From Stygibacter sp964604155 (lineage in GTDB: Bacteria; Cloacimonadota; Cloacimonadia; Cloacimonadales; TCS61): a stretch of 5,498 bases of DNA. This document shows, one piece after another, positions 1 through 5,498 of this stretch; position 1 is the stretch's first letter; every line of letters starts with the position of its first letter. Location: the NCBI GenBank assembly GCA_964604155.1, contig CAZRXY010000052.1:1-5498 (forward strand). The letters are read 5' to 3'. The position numbers were made by a program, and so were the translations under genes. A model generated the notes under the pieces. That model had not been told where the DNA came from. It worked only from the letters and a program-made list of their open reading frames with translations, and made no database searches.

Positions 1-2
1 GC

Positions 3-128
3 AATGAGATAGAAATGGACAGTAGTAAAAATATAATTTTCGATCAAATCAATGAAATACAGGTTGCAACTGGCAACAAGGGTATTTTTACTGGAGACAG
101 GTATTCAGGCATCCCCCTGGTTTTATAA
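3..128 (+). CDS. Possible 3' end of a plus-strand gene entering from the left edge (unidentified)
   Basis: Frame 3 is open from the first complete codon to TAA at 126-128, giving 41 residues that end ...VATGNKGIFTGDRYSGIPLVL. The other two plus frames stop within the first 12 bases. The composition (mixed charged and hydrophobic residues, no low complexity) is compatible with the C-terminus of a real protein, but the fragment is short and matches nothing I recognise. If real, the gene converges on the C25-like gene across a spacer of about 650 bases. A chance open frame of this length in moderate-GC DNA is also possible. Confidence 0.33.
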   Translation, partial: NEIEMDSSKNIIFDQINEIQVATGNKGIFTGDRYSGIPLVL

Positions 129-167
129 TTTTCGGTATTGTTAAATCATTCATATTATGTAAGATAA

Positions 168-214
168 AGATTGTTGTCAAGGTCAACCATTGGATGAGGG
201 ACCTTCTTCAATCT
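168..214. repeat. Two-tier stem-loop (inverted repeat)
   Basis: AGATTG (168-173) pairs perfectly with CAATCT (209-214), and inside it AAGGTC (179-184) pairs perfectly with GACCTT (200-205). The two stems are separated by a 5x3 internal loop, and the terminal loop is 15 nt. Read on the minus strand, the structure is followed by TTATCTT, weakly T-rich, so it could be a poor terminator for the C25-like transcript or part of a structured repeat. The pairing is certain; the function is not. Confidence 0.5.
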
Positions 215-225
215 AAGTTACCTAA

Positions 226-246
226 CGAATGGTCGATAGACCTTCG
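226..246. repeat. Compact hairpin with GATA tetraloop and one bulged base
   Basis: CGAA (226-229) plus GGTC (231-234) pair with GACC (239-242) plus TTCG (243-246), leaving T230 bulged and GATA (235-238) as the loop: eight base pairs in 21 nt. It lies 11 nt after the larger stem-loop and shares the AAGGTC/GACCTT words with it. No T-tract follows on either strand, so it is not a standard intrinsic terminator. Confidence 0.5.
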
Positions 247-343
247 CAATGGTGACGACTAATTACTTCATAAGTTCAATATTCCAAACTAACAAATAAA
301 TTTCGGGGATATGCCAGACCGATTTAAAATGCCATTGAAAACC

Positions 344-370
344 TCCCGGATGTGCGTTAGCTCTCCGGGA
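344..370. repeat. Inverted repeat TCCCGGA ... TCCGGGA
   Basis: A perfect 7-bp GC-rich inverted repeat (344-350 and 364-370) encloses a 13-nt loop. Just downstream, GATGG (385-389) and CCATC (393-397) form a second, 5-bp hairpin with a TTG loop, and CTCC (422-425)/GGAG (431-434) a third small one. The cluster is in the GC-richer part of the spacer and suggests a structured element. Confidence 0.4.
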
Positions 371-460
371 TGGTCGACCCCCAAGATGGTTGCCATCCAT
401 AACTCGGCAGATATTAATCGCCTCCATCGCGGAGACTTTCAGACATCTGCGAGGTGGCAT

Positions 461-490
461 AAAAAGGAATCTTGCTTCCCTCCCCTTTTT
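461..490 (-). terminator. Possible weak bidirectional terminator-like hairpin
   Basis: AAAAAGG (461-467) pairs with CCTTTTT (484-490). An alternative inner stem, GGAA (466-469) with TTCC (476-479), is followed on the minus strand by TTTTT. This resembles an A-tract/stem/T-tract terminator, but the GC part is only two to four pairs, and it lies nearly 290 bases beyond the stop of the C25-like gene. No better terminator was found nearer the stop. Confidence 0.22.
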
Positions 491-671
491 CTGCTTACCT
501 GGACTGATAGCTCATTGGTACTAATGGGTTTACACAAGCTGCACCGGGCAAATTTAAAATTATCCTGAAAGGAGTAAAATATTAACAGCCACGGGTACAC
601 TCGTAGAAAAAGACAAACAAACGTCTCGCCCTCGTACACCTCCCTTCTCACCAGGAAACAGCCCCTCTTTC

Positions 672-695
672 ATTCAAAATTCATAATTCATAATT
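672..695. repeat. AT-rich tandem heptamer repeat (ATTCAWA)
   Basis: ATTCAAA, ATTCATA, ATTCATA and a partial ATT follow each other directly at 672-678, 679-685, 686-692 and 693-695. The copies differ at one base only. It is a short simple repeat about 80 bases beyond the C25-like stop codon, of a kind common in bacterial spacers; no function is evident. Confidence 0.6.
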
Positions 696-777
696 ATCAC
701 ATCCCCTACCACCCGGTATTATAACTTTCTTCATCAAGTGATCATTGGGCAATTCTTGGAAGCTTACTCATGCTTTC

Positions 778-3700
778 CTATTTGAGCAGCAGCATCTTTC
801 GGCTAAATTTATTGCCATCCACAGCGAGTGAATAGAAATAAATTCCGCTGCCGAGGGGGCGAGAGCGGTTATCGCAGCCGTCCCAATTGATCTCATGTTT
901 TCCGGCAGAGAGTTGTTCAGATATCAGAGAGTTTACGAGCTGCCCTTTGATATTGAAAACATTCAAAGTAGTAAAGCCGGGTTCTGCGAGCTGGAACTTT
1001 ATACTAGTGGAGGGATTAAAGGGATTTGGGTAATTCCCCGTTAAAGCTGTGGTTTGAGGAATCTGATCTGGGGTTTCGTCATTAGAGGTAACACGGAGCG
1101 TAACATCAATATTTTTAAAATCCCAGGAATCACTGGAAATCTGGATTTGAGCCCGATATGTACCAGGCGTAACATTAAAAGTAGTCACTTCAAGATCAAG
1201 AAATTGCGTTTCTCCAGGCAGCAGGCAGCCTGAGGATGGCTGGACATTAAGCCACTGATGCAGCGAGTGAATGGTATGCGAACCGCTAGTTGTGTGAGGT
1301 TCTGCTCCATAATTATCACCGGCAATCTCCCAATTGAGTACCAGGTCACCGGCAGTTTGCTCATTGATGGTAACATTTGCAGTTAATTCTGCCATTTCAC
1401 CGGTTCTGATAACGCCCAGCCCACTGGGTGTAACGCCAGACCAATTGCTGTTTAACCCGCTTCCGGTGGTGCCGTCCCAAACAAGGTCACCACCGCTGCC
1501 ACCGCTGGCATTAGTGGCATAATTTATCATAACTTCATAAGGGAATTCTAACCAGAGATCAGTGATCCATTCCGTGGATTCTGCCCCATTTATGACGTTG
1601 AAAACCCAGTCAACAGTTTCGCCGCCAATAAACTGGTTCGTATCACAATAAAGGTAAGCTCCGGAGATATCTCTTGTTTCGGGGTAGAATTCCTGAGTAA
1701 TAATGTAATAATTTACGGGATCGTCACCGATATTTGTGAGCAGTGCCTGATAAGAGTCGCTATTCAAAATGTCCATTTCAAAATACAGGCTATCCTGATC
1801 GAGCTGGAATGTATTAGGTTGATAAGCAGTGAGGCTGACAATTCGGTCAAAGCTGGCTTCATCACACATCAGGTGGATATTAAGCTCAAAATGGTGAAAA
1901 TCAGGAACGGAAGAATCACAGAAGAATATGAAAGGTTCAGTCAGGATCAAATTTTGATGAACTGCAATAGAATCGAGGAAAAGTGAGGGTTGAGTAATAT
2001 GGATATAGTCATCGGAAGAGGACAATTCCAGATAGACGTTATGGGCTGTGAAATTACCGCTGTTATTAAGGACTATCTCCAGTTCTATATTTTCTTCTGC
2101 TTCTATATAATCGTCATCACCGGCAGAGATATTCACCTGCTCAATTCTAAGAAACGGCAGATCATAATGATTTCTATTCGTGGTAAAAAATATCGCCATT
2201 TCATTTTCGAGTGGTTTATTTGAGGAATAATAATTATTATTGTAAGTGTACAACAGACCAGAGGTGGATTCACTGTTTTCCAAGCCGACAGTAGCATAGT
2301 GAGCGTGATATTCAGGATTTGGTAAACCATTAGCATTATCTATTTCGGCATACTGCATTTTTATATTAGAATCACCCATTTGCGAGGGGTAATGGATATA
2401 ATCATAGAGAATAACCTGAAATGTCTGAGGCGAATCACTTCCTAAGTTTGTGGCATTAAACCATTCAACGATGAGCCAGTGATTAATCTCGTCATAGTAC
2501 CAGAATACGCCTGGATAGGCACCTTGAATGCGCAGATCATCCCAGAAGACTGCAATGATGGGGCTGGGTCCTTGAGGGCTGGGCAGGGGCCAATTGCAAT
2601 AGGAGGCAGTTGCGTGGTAGCCCGGGGCGATCCAGCCATTAGAGCAGATTGTGAGCTGCTCATATTCCTGTCCGTAGAATTTGAAATTGAAATCTGCCGG
2701 CAGGTCTATCACAGTGGAAGCACCAGACCAGTATTGAGATGCCAGAGAAACGGAAGTTCCGGGACCTCCCTGATAGGGGCTGATTTCTATCCAGTCATAA
2801 TAGGGGCAATCTTCATAATCGGTATCATCGTCATCTAAGCAGATATAGCCATATACATCATTAGCACAGGGATAACCCTCTTGCGGTGTGCCTACCAATG
2901 CGGTGAATTGCACAGAGCAATCAAAACCAGAAGCATTACTCAGGTTCACCTTCAGATTTATCTGCGCGCCGGGCAAAATATAATCACTGGCAGTAACAAT
3001 AAATGGGTCAGACATATTATTTGCAGAACCCCCGACGCCAATAGAATTAAAGGCAGATTGATTATTCAAAATTAGTATTCCGGGACTGGTGCAGGTTAGT
3101 ATTGCCTGGGTAGCCGGAGCCGGCATGGAACCATTATTAATGAGTTCCAGATAAAGGTTAGCAGTTTGACCCGGGTTAAGGCGCCTTGTTTCTGCGAAAT
3201 CAAAATATGATAAATAAATACTGGCACCGCTGATAGTCGCATAAATCCAGGAAGTCCATTCATTGCCGCTGGAATCGGTGATATCCAGTTTAAATTCCGC
3301 TTCCATTCCTCCCAGTACAGAAGGAGCAATATTAAAGCTGAAATTATCCGGAGGATTTGCTGTGCCTCCAGCAGGGATATTGCCATAATCGAGCTGAGGA
3401 GAGATTATTTCGATGAAAATGCTGCTGCTGGACAGCTCAATGAATACGTCATTAAGCGGCAGAGAACCGTAATTGGTTAGTGAAATATCAAGGTCAAAAG
3501 TCTCACCCGGATTAAGGATATTATCTCCGTTACCACTGGTTTCGATAAAGGCACTTTCAGATACTTCGGCAAGTAATTCAAAAGATTCCACGGCAATATA
3601 ATGCTGGGCAGGAATAAAATCAGGGCTTGATACGGTGAGAATACAGGTTTCCTCGGGAATATTTTCTAGAGATAGTATTGCCATACCGGAGGGATCTGTG

Positions 3701-5498
3701 AAGGCGAAAACAGAGAAGTCAAGAGGATTTGCCGCAGTGAGGGTTACCCAGGCACCAGATATCGGTTCATTGCTACTATCACTCACCTGAACCGGCAGCC
3801 AGTTATCCCCGCTGCCTATTTGCTCCGGATATTGCACAGAGAAAGAATCTGGAATTTTTGTCCAGAGATCAAGGGAAGGATCTCCAATTAGTGAAACCAG
3901 TCCCAGATATTCCGGTACAAAGTTCTGCCCGGGATAGACCTGGGTTATCAGTAGTTTGCCACTGGTTAACGTAGCACCCATAGAGTGAACTTTATCGAAA
4001 AGGAGTCCCGAGACCATGCCAATAGTTAGCCCGCTGGCGAGATATGTGTGCTGGGCGCAGGTAGCTTGACCAATGGCACCAATGGCGCCCCGAGGCACTT
4101 CCACACTCCCCATACGGAGCAAAGTTTCCGGGTCACTTATTGTGTCATCAGCAAAATTGCCGGTTGAACAGCCGATTAGAGTTACCATTGGGAGCATAAA
4201 ATCATTTTCTTGTATACCGGGATTCCAGCCGCTCACTCCTATAAATCCCCTGTAGAACATATAAGAAACGCCGGTTTCCAAAGCATTATCTATCTGGTTG
4301 GGAAAATTGGGAGTATAGATTTCATAGAAATTTTCATCAGATTCCCAGTTATCAGGGTAAGCCAGCATCAGTTCTTTGATAGAAAGTGAATTTTCAATTG
4401 TAATATAACCCATACTGCTTGGGTCACCTATCAGCAGAGCATGCTCAAGCCAGATATTGTTATCAGGGATATAGGGATTTTTTTCATAGTAAAGAATTTT
4501 TGCCACAATAATCTGCAACTCCTGGATACTTTCAAACGAAAGCCTGCCCAGATGGACATCAAGCAGATGATCATCGCCTTCCAGTTCACCGTAACTTTGA
4601 TCTCCTTCTCCATAAATGTTATCGGGATTATTGTAAAAGGTTGGGATAGAATAATCTCCATTCGCATCACCTGTCAGACAGACATACTCAGGCGGGTTAA
4701 CCCAGTTATTATAGGCATTCTGGATATAGGCCCTAATCTCGGTATTAGTTAATCCCGTCTCTGCCGTAGTTGCAATATGAACATCAAATCCTTTCTGCCT
4801 TTTCCAGTCCAATAGCGGCTGCAAGGCAGCGAGCACTTCATCATCTGCTGCTGTAATGAAAAGCAGGCTGGGAGTTTGATATTCCGGCCTCATCATTATA
4901 TCCTGATAATTTAGCAGATAGCTGGAATAGATGGGCTGGAAACTCCGGGAAAGCGGTTTATCATAAATCTTGCAATTATCCCCACCTTGATCAGATATTG
5001 TAAGCCGCAATCCTATTTCGGATGTGATTAATAATTTCTGAGATGCTGCGTCATATTGAAAGGGGTTGATGCTGATCGTGGCAAGACGGATATCTCTGAG
5101 TATAACAGGATTACCGATATTTGCCTGAGTACCCGGGTAGCTTTGAGCCGAATAGTAGAATTGCTCATCGATGTAAAAACTGGTTTCCCCACTTTCTCCG
5201 GTAATCTCCCGCGGATAAATAGTCAGATTATTTTGCTCACTCTTTACTGATGACAGGATTTCCAGATTGAGCTCTCCCTGAGACGGAAGCGCAACAGTGT
5301 AATGGAATGAAGGCAGATCAGGATAGCCTGCTGGTGCGGATGAAAAAGCGTTCGGGTGCGAAATAAGAGTATATGCGGTTCCGTTTTTGGTTATAGTTTC
5401 CTGATGAAATTCATCTATTGCGAAATTGAGTATAATTTCCTGACTATTGATTTGCTGATACTCGATGAGCTGACGCGCATCAATGAGATTTGCTGCCG
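778..5498 (-). CDS. Secreted gingipain-like (peptidase C25) multidomain protein with C-terminal type IX-style sorting domain; 5' end outside window
   Basis: The frame is open from the right edge to TAG at 778-780, giving 1572 visible residues; numbering starts at the Ala codon 5496-5494. Residues 1 to about 200 resemble the C25 propeptide (GYPDLPSFHYTVALP at 57-71, then QSYPGTQANIGNPVILRDIRL). The peptidase-like domain spans about 209-549, with TGDANGD (275-281), DDHLLDVHLGRL, YRGF (415-418), IGCSTGNFA (441-449) and a closing IGDPSLDLW (537-545). Next come an Ig or carboxypeptidase-regulatory-like fold (about 552-637), two CARDB-like beta-sandwiches (647-869), an Asp-rich linker (877-902), a nidogen-like module (to about 1107), a third CARDB-like unit (1112-1225), further beta-rich sequence and a sorting tail (1487-1572). 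Family knowledge suggests export across the outer membrane followed by cleavage or surface anchoring. The Cys nucleophile is present but the usual His is Phe418, so protease activity is doubtful. A TTG at 5010 lies inside the conserved propeptide region and is not the start. Identity as a C25-like secreted protein is secure; activity and substrate are unknown. Confidence 0.93.
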   Translation of the reverse strand, partial: AANLIDARQLIEYQQINSQEIILNFAIDEFHQETITKNGTAYTLISHPNAFSSAPAGYPDLPSFHYTVALPSQGELNLEILSSVKSEQNNLTIYPREITGESGETSFYIDEQFYYSAQSYPGTQANIGNPVILRDIRLATISINPFQYDAASQKLLITSEIGLRLTISDQGGDNCKIYDKPLSRSFQPIYSSYLLNYQDIMMRPEYQTPSLLFITAADDEVLAALQPLLDWKRQKGFDVHIATTAETGLTNTEIRAYIQNAYNNWVNPPEYVCLTGDANGDYSIPTFYNNPDNIYGEGDQSYGELEGDDHLLDVHLGRLSFESIQELQIIVAKILYYEKNPYIPDNNIWLEHALLIGDPSSMGYITIENSLSIKELMLAYPDNWESDENFYEIYTPNFPNQIDNALETGVSYMFYRGFIGVSGWNPGIQENDFMLPMVTLIGCSTGNFADDTISDPETLLRMGSVEVPRGAIGAIGQATCAQHTYLASGLTIGMVSGLLFDKVHSMGATLTSGKLLITQVYPGQNFVPEYLGLVSLIGDPSLDLWTKIPDSFSVQYPEQIGSGDNWLPVQVSDSSNEPISGAWVTLTAANPLDFSVFAFTDPSGMAILSLENIPEETCILTVSSPDFIPAQHYIAVESFELLAEVSESAFIETSGNGDNILNPGETFDLDISLTNYGSLPLNDVFIELSSSSIFIEIISPQLDYGNIPAGGTANPPDNFSFNIAPSVLGGMEAEFKLDITDSSGNEWTSWIYATISGASIYLSYFDFAETRRLNPGQTANLYLELINNGSMPAPATQAILTCTSPGILILNNQSAFNSIGVGGSANNMSDPFIVTASDYILPGAQINLKVNLSNASGFDCSVQFTALVGTPQEGYPCANDVYGYICLDDDDTDYEDCPYYDWIEISPYQGGPGTSVSLASQYWSGASTVIDLPADFNFKFYGQEYEQLTICSNGWIAPGYHATASYCNWPLPSPQGPSPIIAVFWDDLRIQGAYPGVFWYYDEINHWLIVEWFNATNLGSDSPQTFQVILYDYIHYPSQMGDSNIKMQYAEIDNANGLPNPEYHAHYATVGLENSESTSGLLYTYNNNYYSSNKPLENEMAIFFTTNRNHYDLPFLRIEQVNISAGDDDYIEAEENIELEIVLNNSGNFTAHNVYLELSSSDDYIHITQPSLFLDSIAVHQNLILTEPFIFFCDSSVPDFHHFELNIHLMCDEASFDRIVSLTAYQPNTFQLDQDSLYFEMDILNSDSYQALLTNIGDDPVNYYIITQEFYPETRDISGAYLYCDTNQFIGGETVDWVFNVINGAESTEWITDLWLEFPYEVMINYATNASGGSGGDLVWDGTTGSGLNSNWSGVTPSGLGVIRTGEMAELTANVTINEQTAGDLVLNWEIAGDNYGAEPHTTSGSHTIHSLHQWLNVQPSSGCLLPGETQFLDLEVTTFNVTPGTYRAQIQISSDSWDFKNIDVTLRVTSNDETPDQIPQTTALTGNYPNPFNPSTSIKFQLAEPGFTTLNVFNIKGQLVNSLISEQLSAGKHEINWDGCDNRSRPLGSGIYFYSLAVDGNKFSRKMLLLK
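781..1038 (-). other. C-terminal sorting (Por/type IX secretion-like, FlgD-like) domain
   Basis: The last 86 residues (1487-1572 of the visible protein) contain the diagnostic start NYPNPFNPSTSIKFQL, then LNVFNIKGQLVNSL, an AGKHEINWDG turn, GSGIYFYSL and a basic-hydrophobic end (KFSRKMLLLK). This matches the sorting-domain pattern of proteins sent through the type IX (Por) system in Bacteroidetes and of similar tails in related candidate phyla. The domain is a folded beta-sandwich read by the secretion machinery and normally removed or used for surface attachment. Whether the source organism has a complete type IX apparatus cannot be seen here. Confidence 0.9.
1822..2163 (-). repeat. Third CARDB-like beta-sandwich unit of the C25-like protein
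   Basis: Visible residues about 1112-1225 repeat the pattern of the two upstream units: GDDDYIEAEENIELEIVLNN, then SGNFTAHNVYLELSSSDDYIHI, then a D-S-I-A-V-H turn. It is separated from units 1 and 2 by the nidogen-like module and is clearly diverged (E-A-E-E-N in place of N-P-G-E-T). The likely role is a structural spacer. Confidence 0.5.
2176..2868 (-). other. Asp-rich linker and nidogen-like beta-sandwich module
   Basis: Visible residues 877-1107 begin with CANDVYGYICLDDDDTDYEDCPYYDWIEI, an acidic segment with three Cys residues. A module follows with ADFNFKFYGQEYEQLTICSNGWIAPG, then IIAVFWDDL, WYYDEINHWLIVEW, FQVILYD and MQYAEID. The order (F-x-F-Y-G, S-N-G-W, FWDDL, V-x-W, F-Q-V-I-L) is the pattern I associate with nidogen-like extracellular modules in multidomain bacterial surface proteins. 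The clustered Asp residues suggest a calcium site, which is an inference. Confidence 0.55.
2890..3558 (-). repeat. Protein-level tandem CARDB-like beta-sandwich repeats (units 1 and 2)
   Basis: Two successive units share the pattern 'N-P-G-(E/Q)-T-hydrophobic strand-(L/I)-x-N-x-G-S-(L/M)-P ... S-I/N-I-(P/G)-x-G-(G/S)'. Unit 1 (visible residues about 647-762) has NGDNILNPGETFDLDISLTN. Unit 2 (about 763-869) has RRLNPGQTANLYLELINNGS. A diverged third unit lies at 1822-2163, after the nidogen-like module. Such NEW3/CARDB-type folds usually act as spacers or adhesion modules on surface proteins. The repeat is visible only at the protein level; the DNA copies are too diverged to be a recent duplication. 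Confidence 0.65.
3850..4872 (-). other. Peptidase C25-like catalytic region within the large CDS
   Basis: This region encodes visible residues 209-549. It starts with a strand-helix unit (PSLLFITAADDEV...LLDWKRQKGFDVHIATT) typical of the caspase-like alpha/beta fold of gingipains. It continues with TGDANGDYSIPTFY, an acidic Y-G-E-L-E-G-D-D segment and the DVHLGRL strand. The nucleophile candidate is Cys443 (codon 4170-4168). The position equivalent to the gingipain catalytic His is Phe418 (codon 4245-4243), in YRGFIGVSGW, where the flanking Tyr, Gly and downstream Trp match the usual Y-x-G-H-x(5)-W pattern. A later Cys480-x-x-His483 lies in TCAQHTY. Domain borders are estimates from motif positions. 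Confidence 0.8.

Larger units (their letters stand above)
129..777. other. Long intergenic region without a convincing gene
   Basis: About 650 bases lie between the possible left-edge gene and the stop of the C25-like gene. Three overlapping open frames of 65-85 codons occur here, but they lack good ribosome-binding sites, are rich in Arg, His, Cys and Trp, and resemble no known family. The region contains two stem-loops near its left end, a GC-richer block at about 300-460 with several short inverted repeats, an A-tract/T-tract hairpin at 461-490 and AT-rich tandem heptamers at 672-695. It may hold the termination signals of convergent genes, a dispersed repeat or a structured RNA. No tRNA or rRNA is visible. 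Confidence 0.6.

Noticed and set aside
263..460. 65-codon minus-strand open frame beginning MPPRRCLKV
   Set aside because: The ATG directly follows a T-tract and the nearest purine-rich stretch is about 20 bases upstream. The residues are Arg/His/Trp-rich with no recognisable domain. It is kept only as part of the unexplained spacer block.
311..568. 85-codon plus-strand open frame in the spacer
   Set aside because: It has no ribosome-binding site before the ATG, an odd composition (many Ser, His, Trp, Cys and Met) and no family resemblance. It overlaps two opposite-strand frames of equal quality, so it is treated as chance in a GC-richer block.
439..651. 70-codon minus-strand open frame with GTG start
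   Set aside because: It overlaps the other spacer frames, is Cys/Phe-rich with no signal peptide or domain pattern, and has no convincing start signal.
672..695. CRISPR-like repeat
   Set aside because: The units are 7 bp and directly adjacent without spacers, so this is a simple tandem repeat.
707..718. TACC/GGTA hairpin as terminator of the C25-like gene
   Set aside because: The stem has only four pairs and is not followed by a T-tract on the minus strand.
760..775. AAGC...GCTT inverted repeat just after the stop codon
   Set aside because: The stem is four pairs with an 8-nt loop and no T-run; too weak to call a terminator.
4441..4752. 103-codon plus-strand frame antisense to the peptidase domain, and similar frames at 2479-2838, 3096-3386 and 5056-5250
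   Set aside because: All lie inside the clearly coding C25-like frame on the other strand or in another phase, and their translations show no domain features. They are shadows of the real gene.

Overview
The window is dominated by one very long minus-strand reading frame (5498 down to 778). It encodes a secreted, multidomain gingipain-like (peptidase family C25) protein with a C-terminal type IX-style sorting domain. The frame is open without a break from the right edge of the window to its TAG stop, so the gene's 5' end (signal peptide and start of the propeptide) lies outside the window and 1572 residues are visible. The C-terminal NYPNPFNPST...SGIYFYSL...K-L-L motif is characteristic of the Fibrobacteres-Chlorobi-Bacteroidetes superphylum and related candidate phyla. 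The architecture (C25 propeptide and peptidase, CARDB-like beta-sandwiches, an Asp-rich YGY...DDDDTDY linker, a nidogen-like module, a sorting tail) together with moderate GC most resembles Cloacimonadota-type genomes. That assignment comes from recalled family features and was not tested by a search.

Layout from left to right. Positions 3-128 carry a stop-free plus-strand frame ending in TAA, possibly the 3' end of a gene that enters from the left and converges on the C25 gene. Positions 129-777 (about 650 bases) hold no convincing gene. This spacer contains two closely spaced stem-loops (168-214 and 226-246), a GC-richer block with several small inverted repeats (about 300-460), an A-tract/T-tract hairpin (461-490) and a 7-bp AT-rich tandem repeat (672-695). 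It looks like an intergenic region or a dispersed repeat, not protein-coding DNA. Positions 778-5498 are the C25 gene.

The main biological point is in the peptidase domain. The nucleophile region is kept (Cys443 of the visible protein, in IGCSTGNFA), but the classical catalytic His of the Y-x-G-H motif is replaced by Phe (YRGF, Phe418). A downstream Cys-x-x-His (Cys480/His483) is a possible alternative. The protein may be an inactive peptidase scaffold or a variant C25 subgroup. No multi-gene system, CRISPR array, RNA gene or insertion sequence could be supported.
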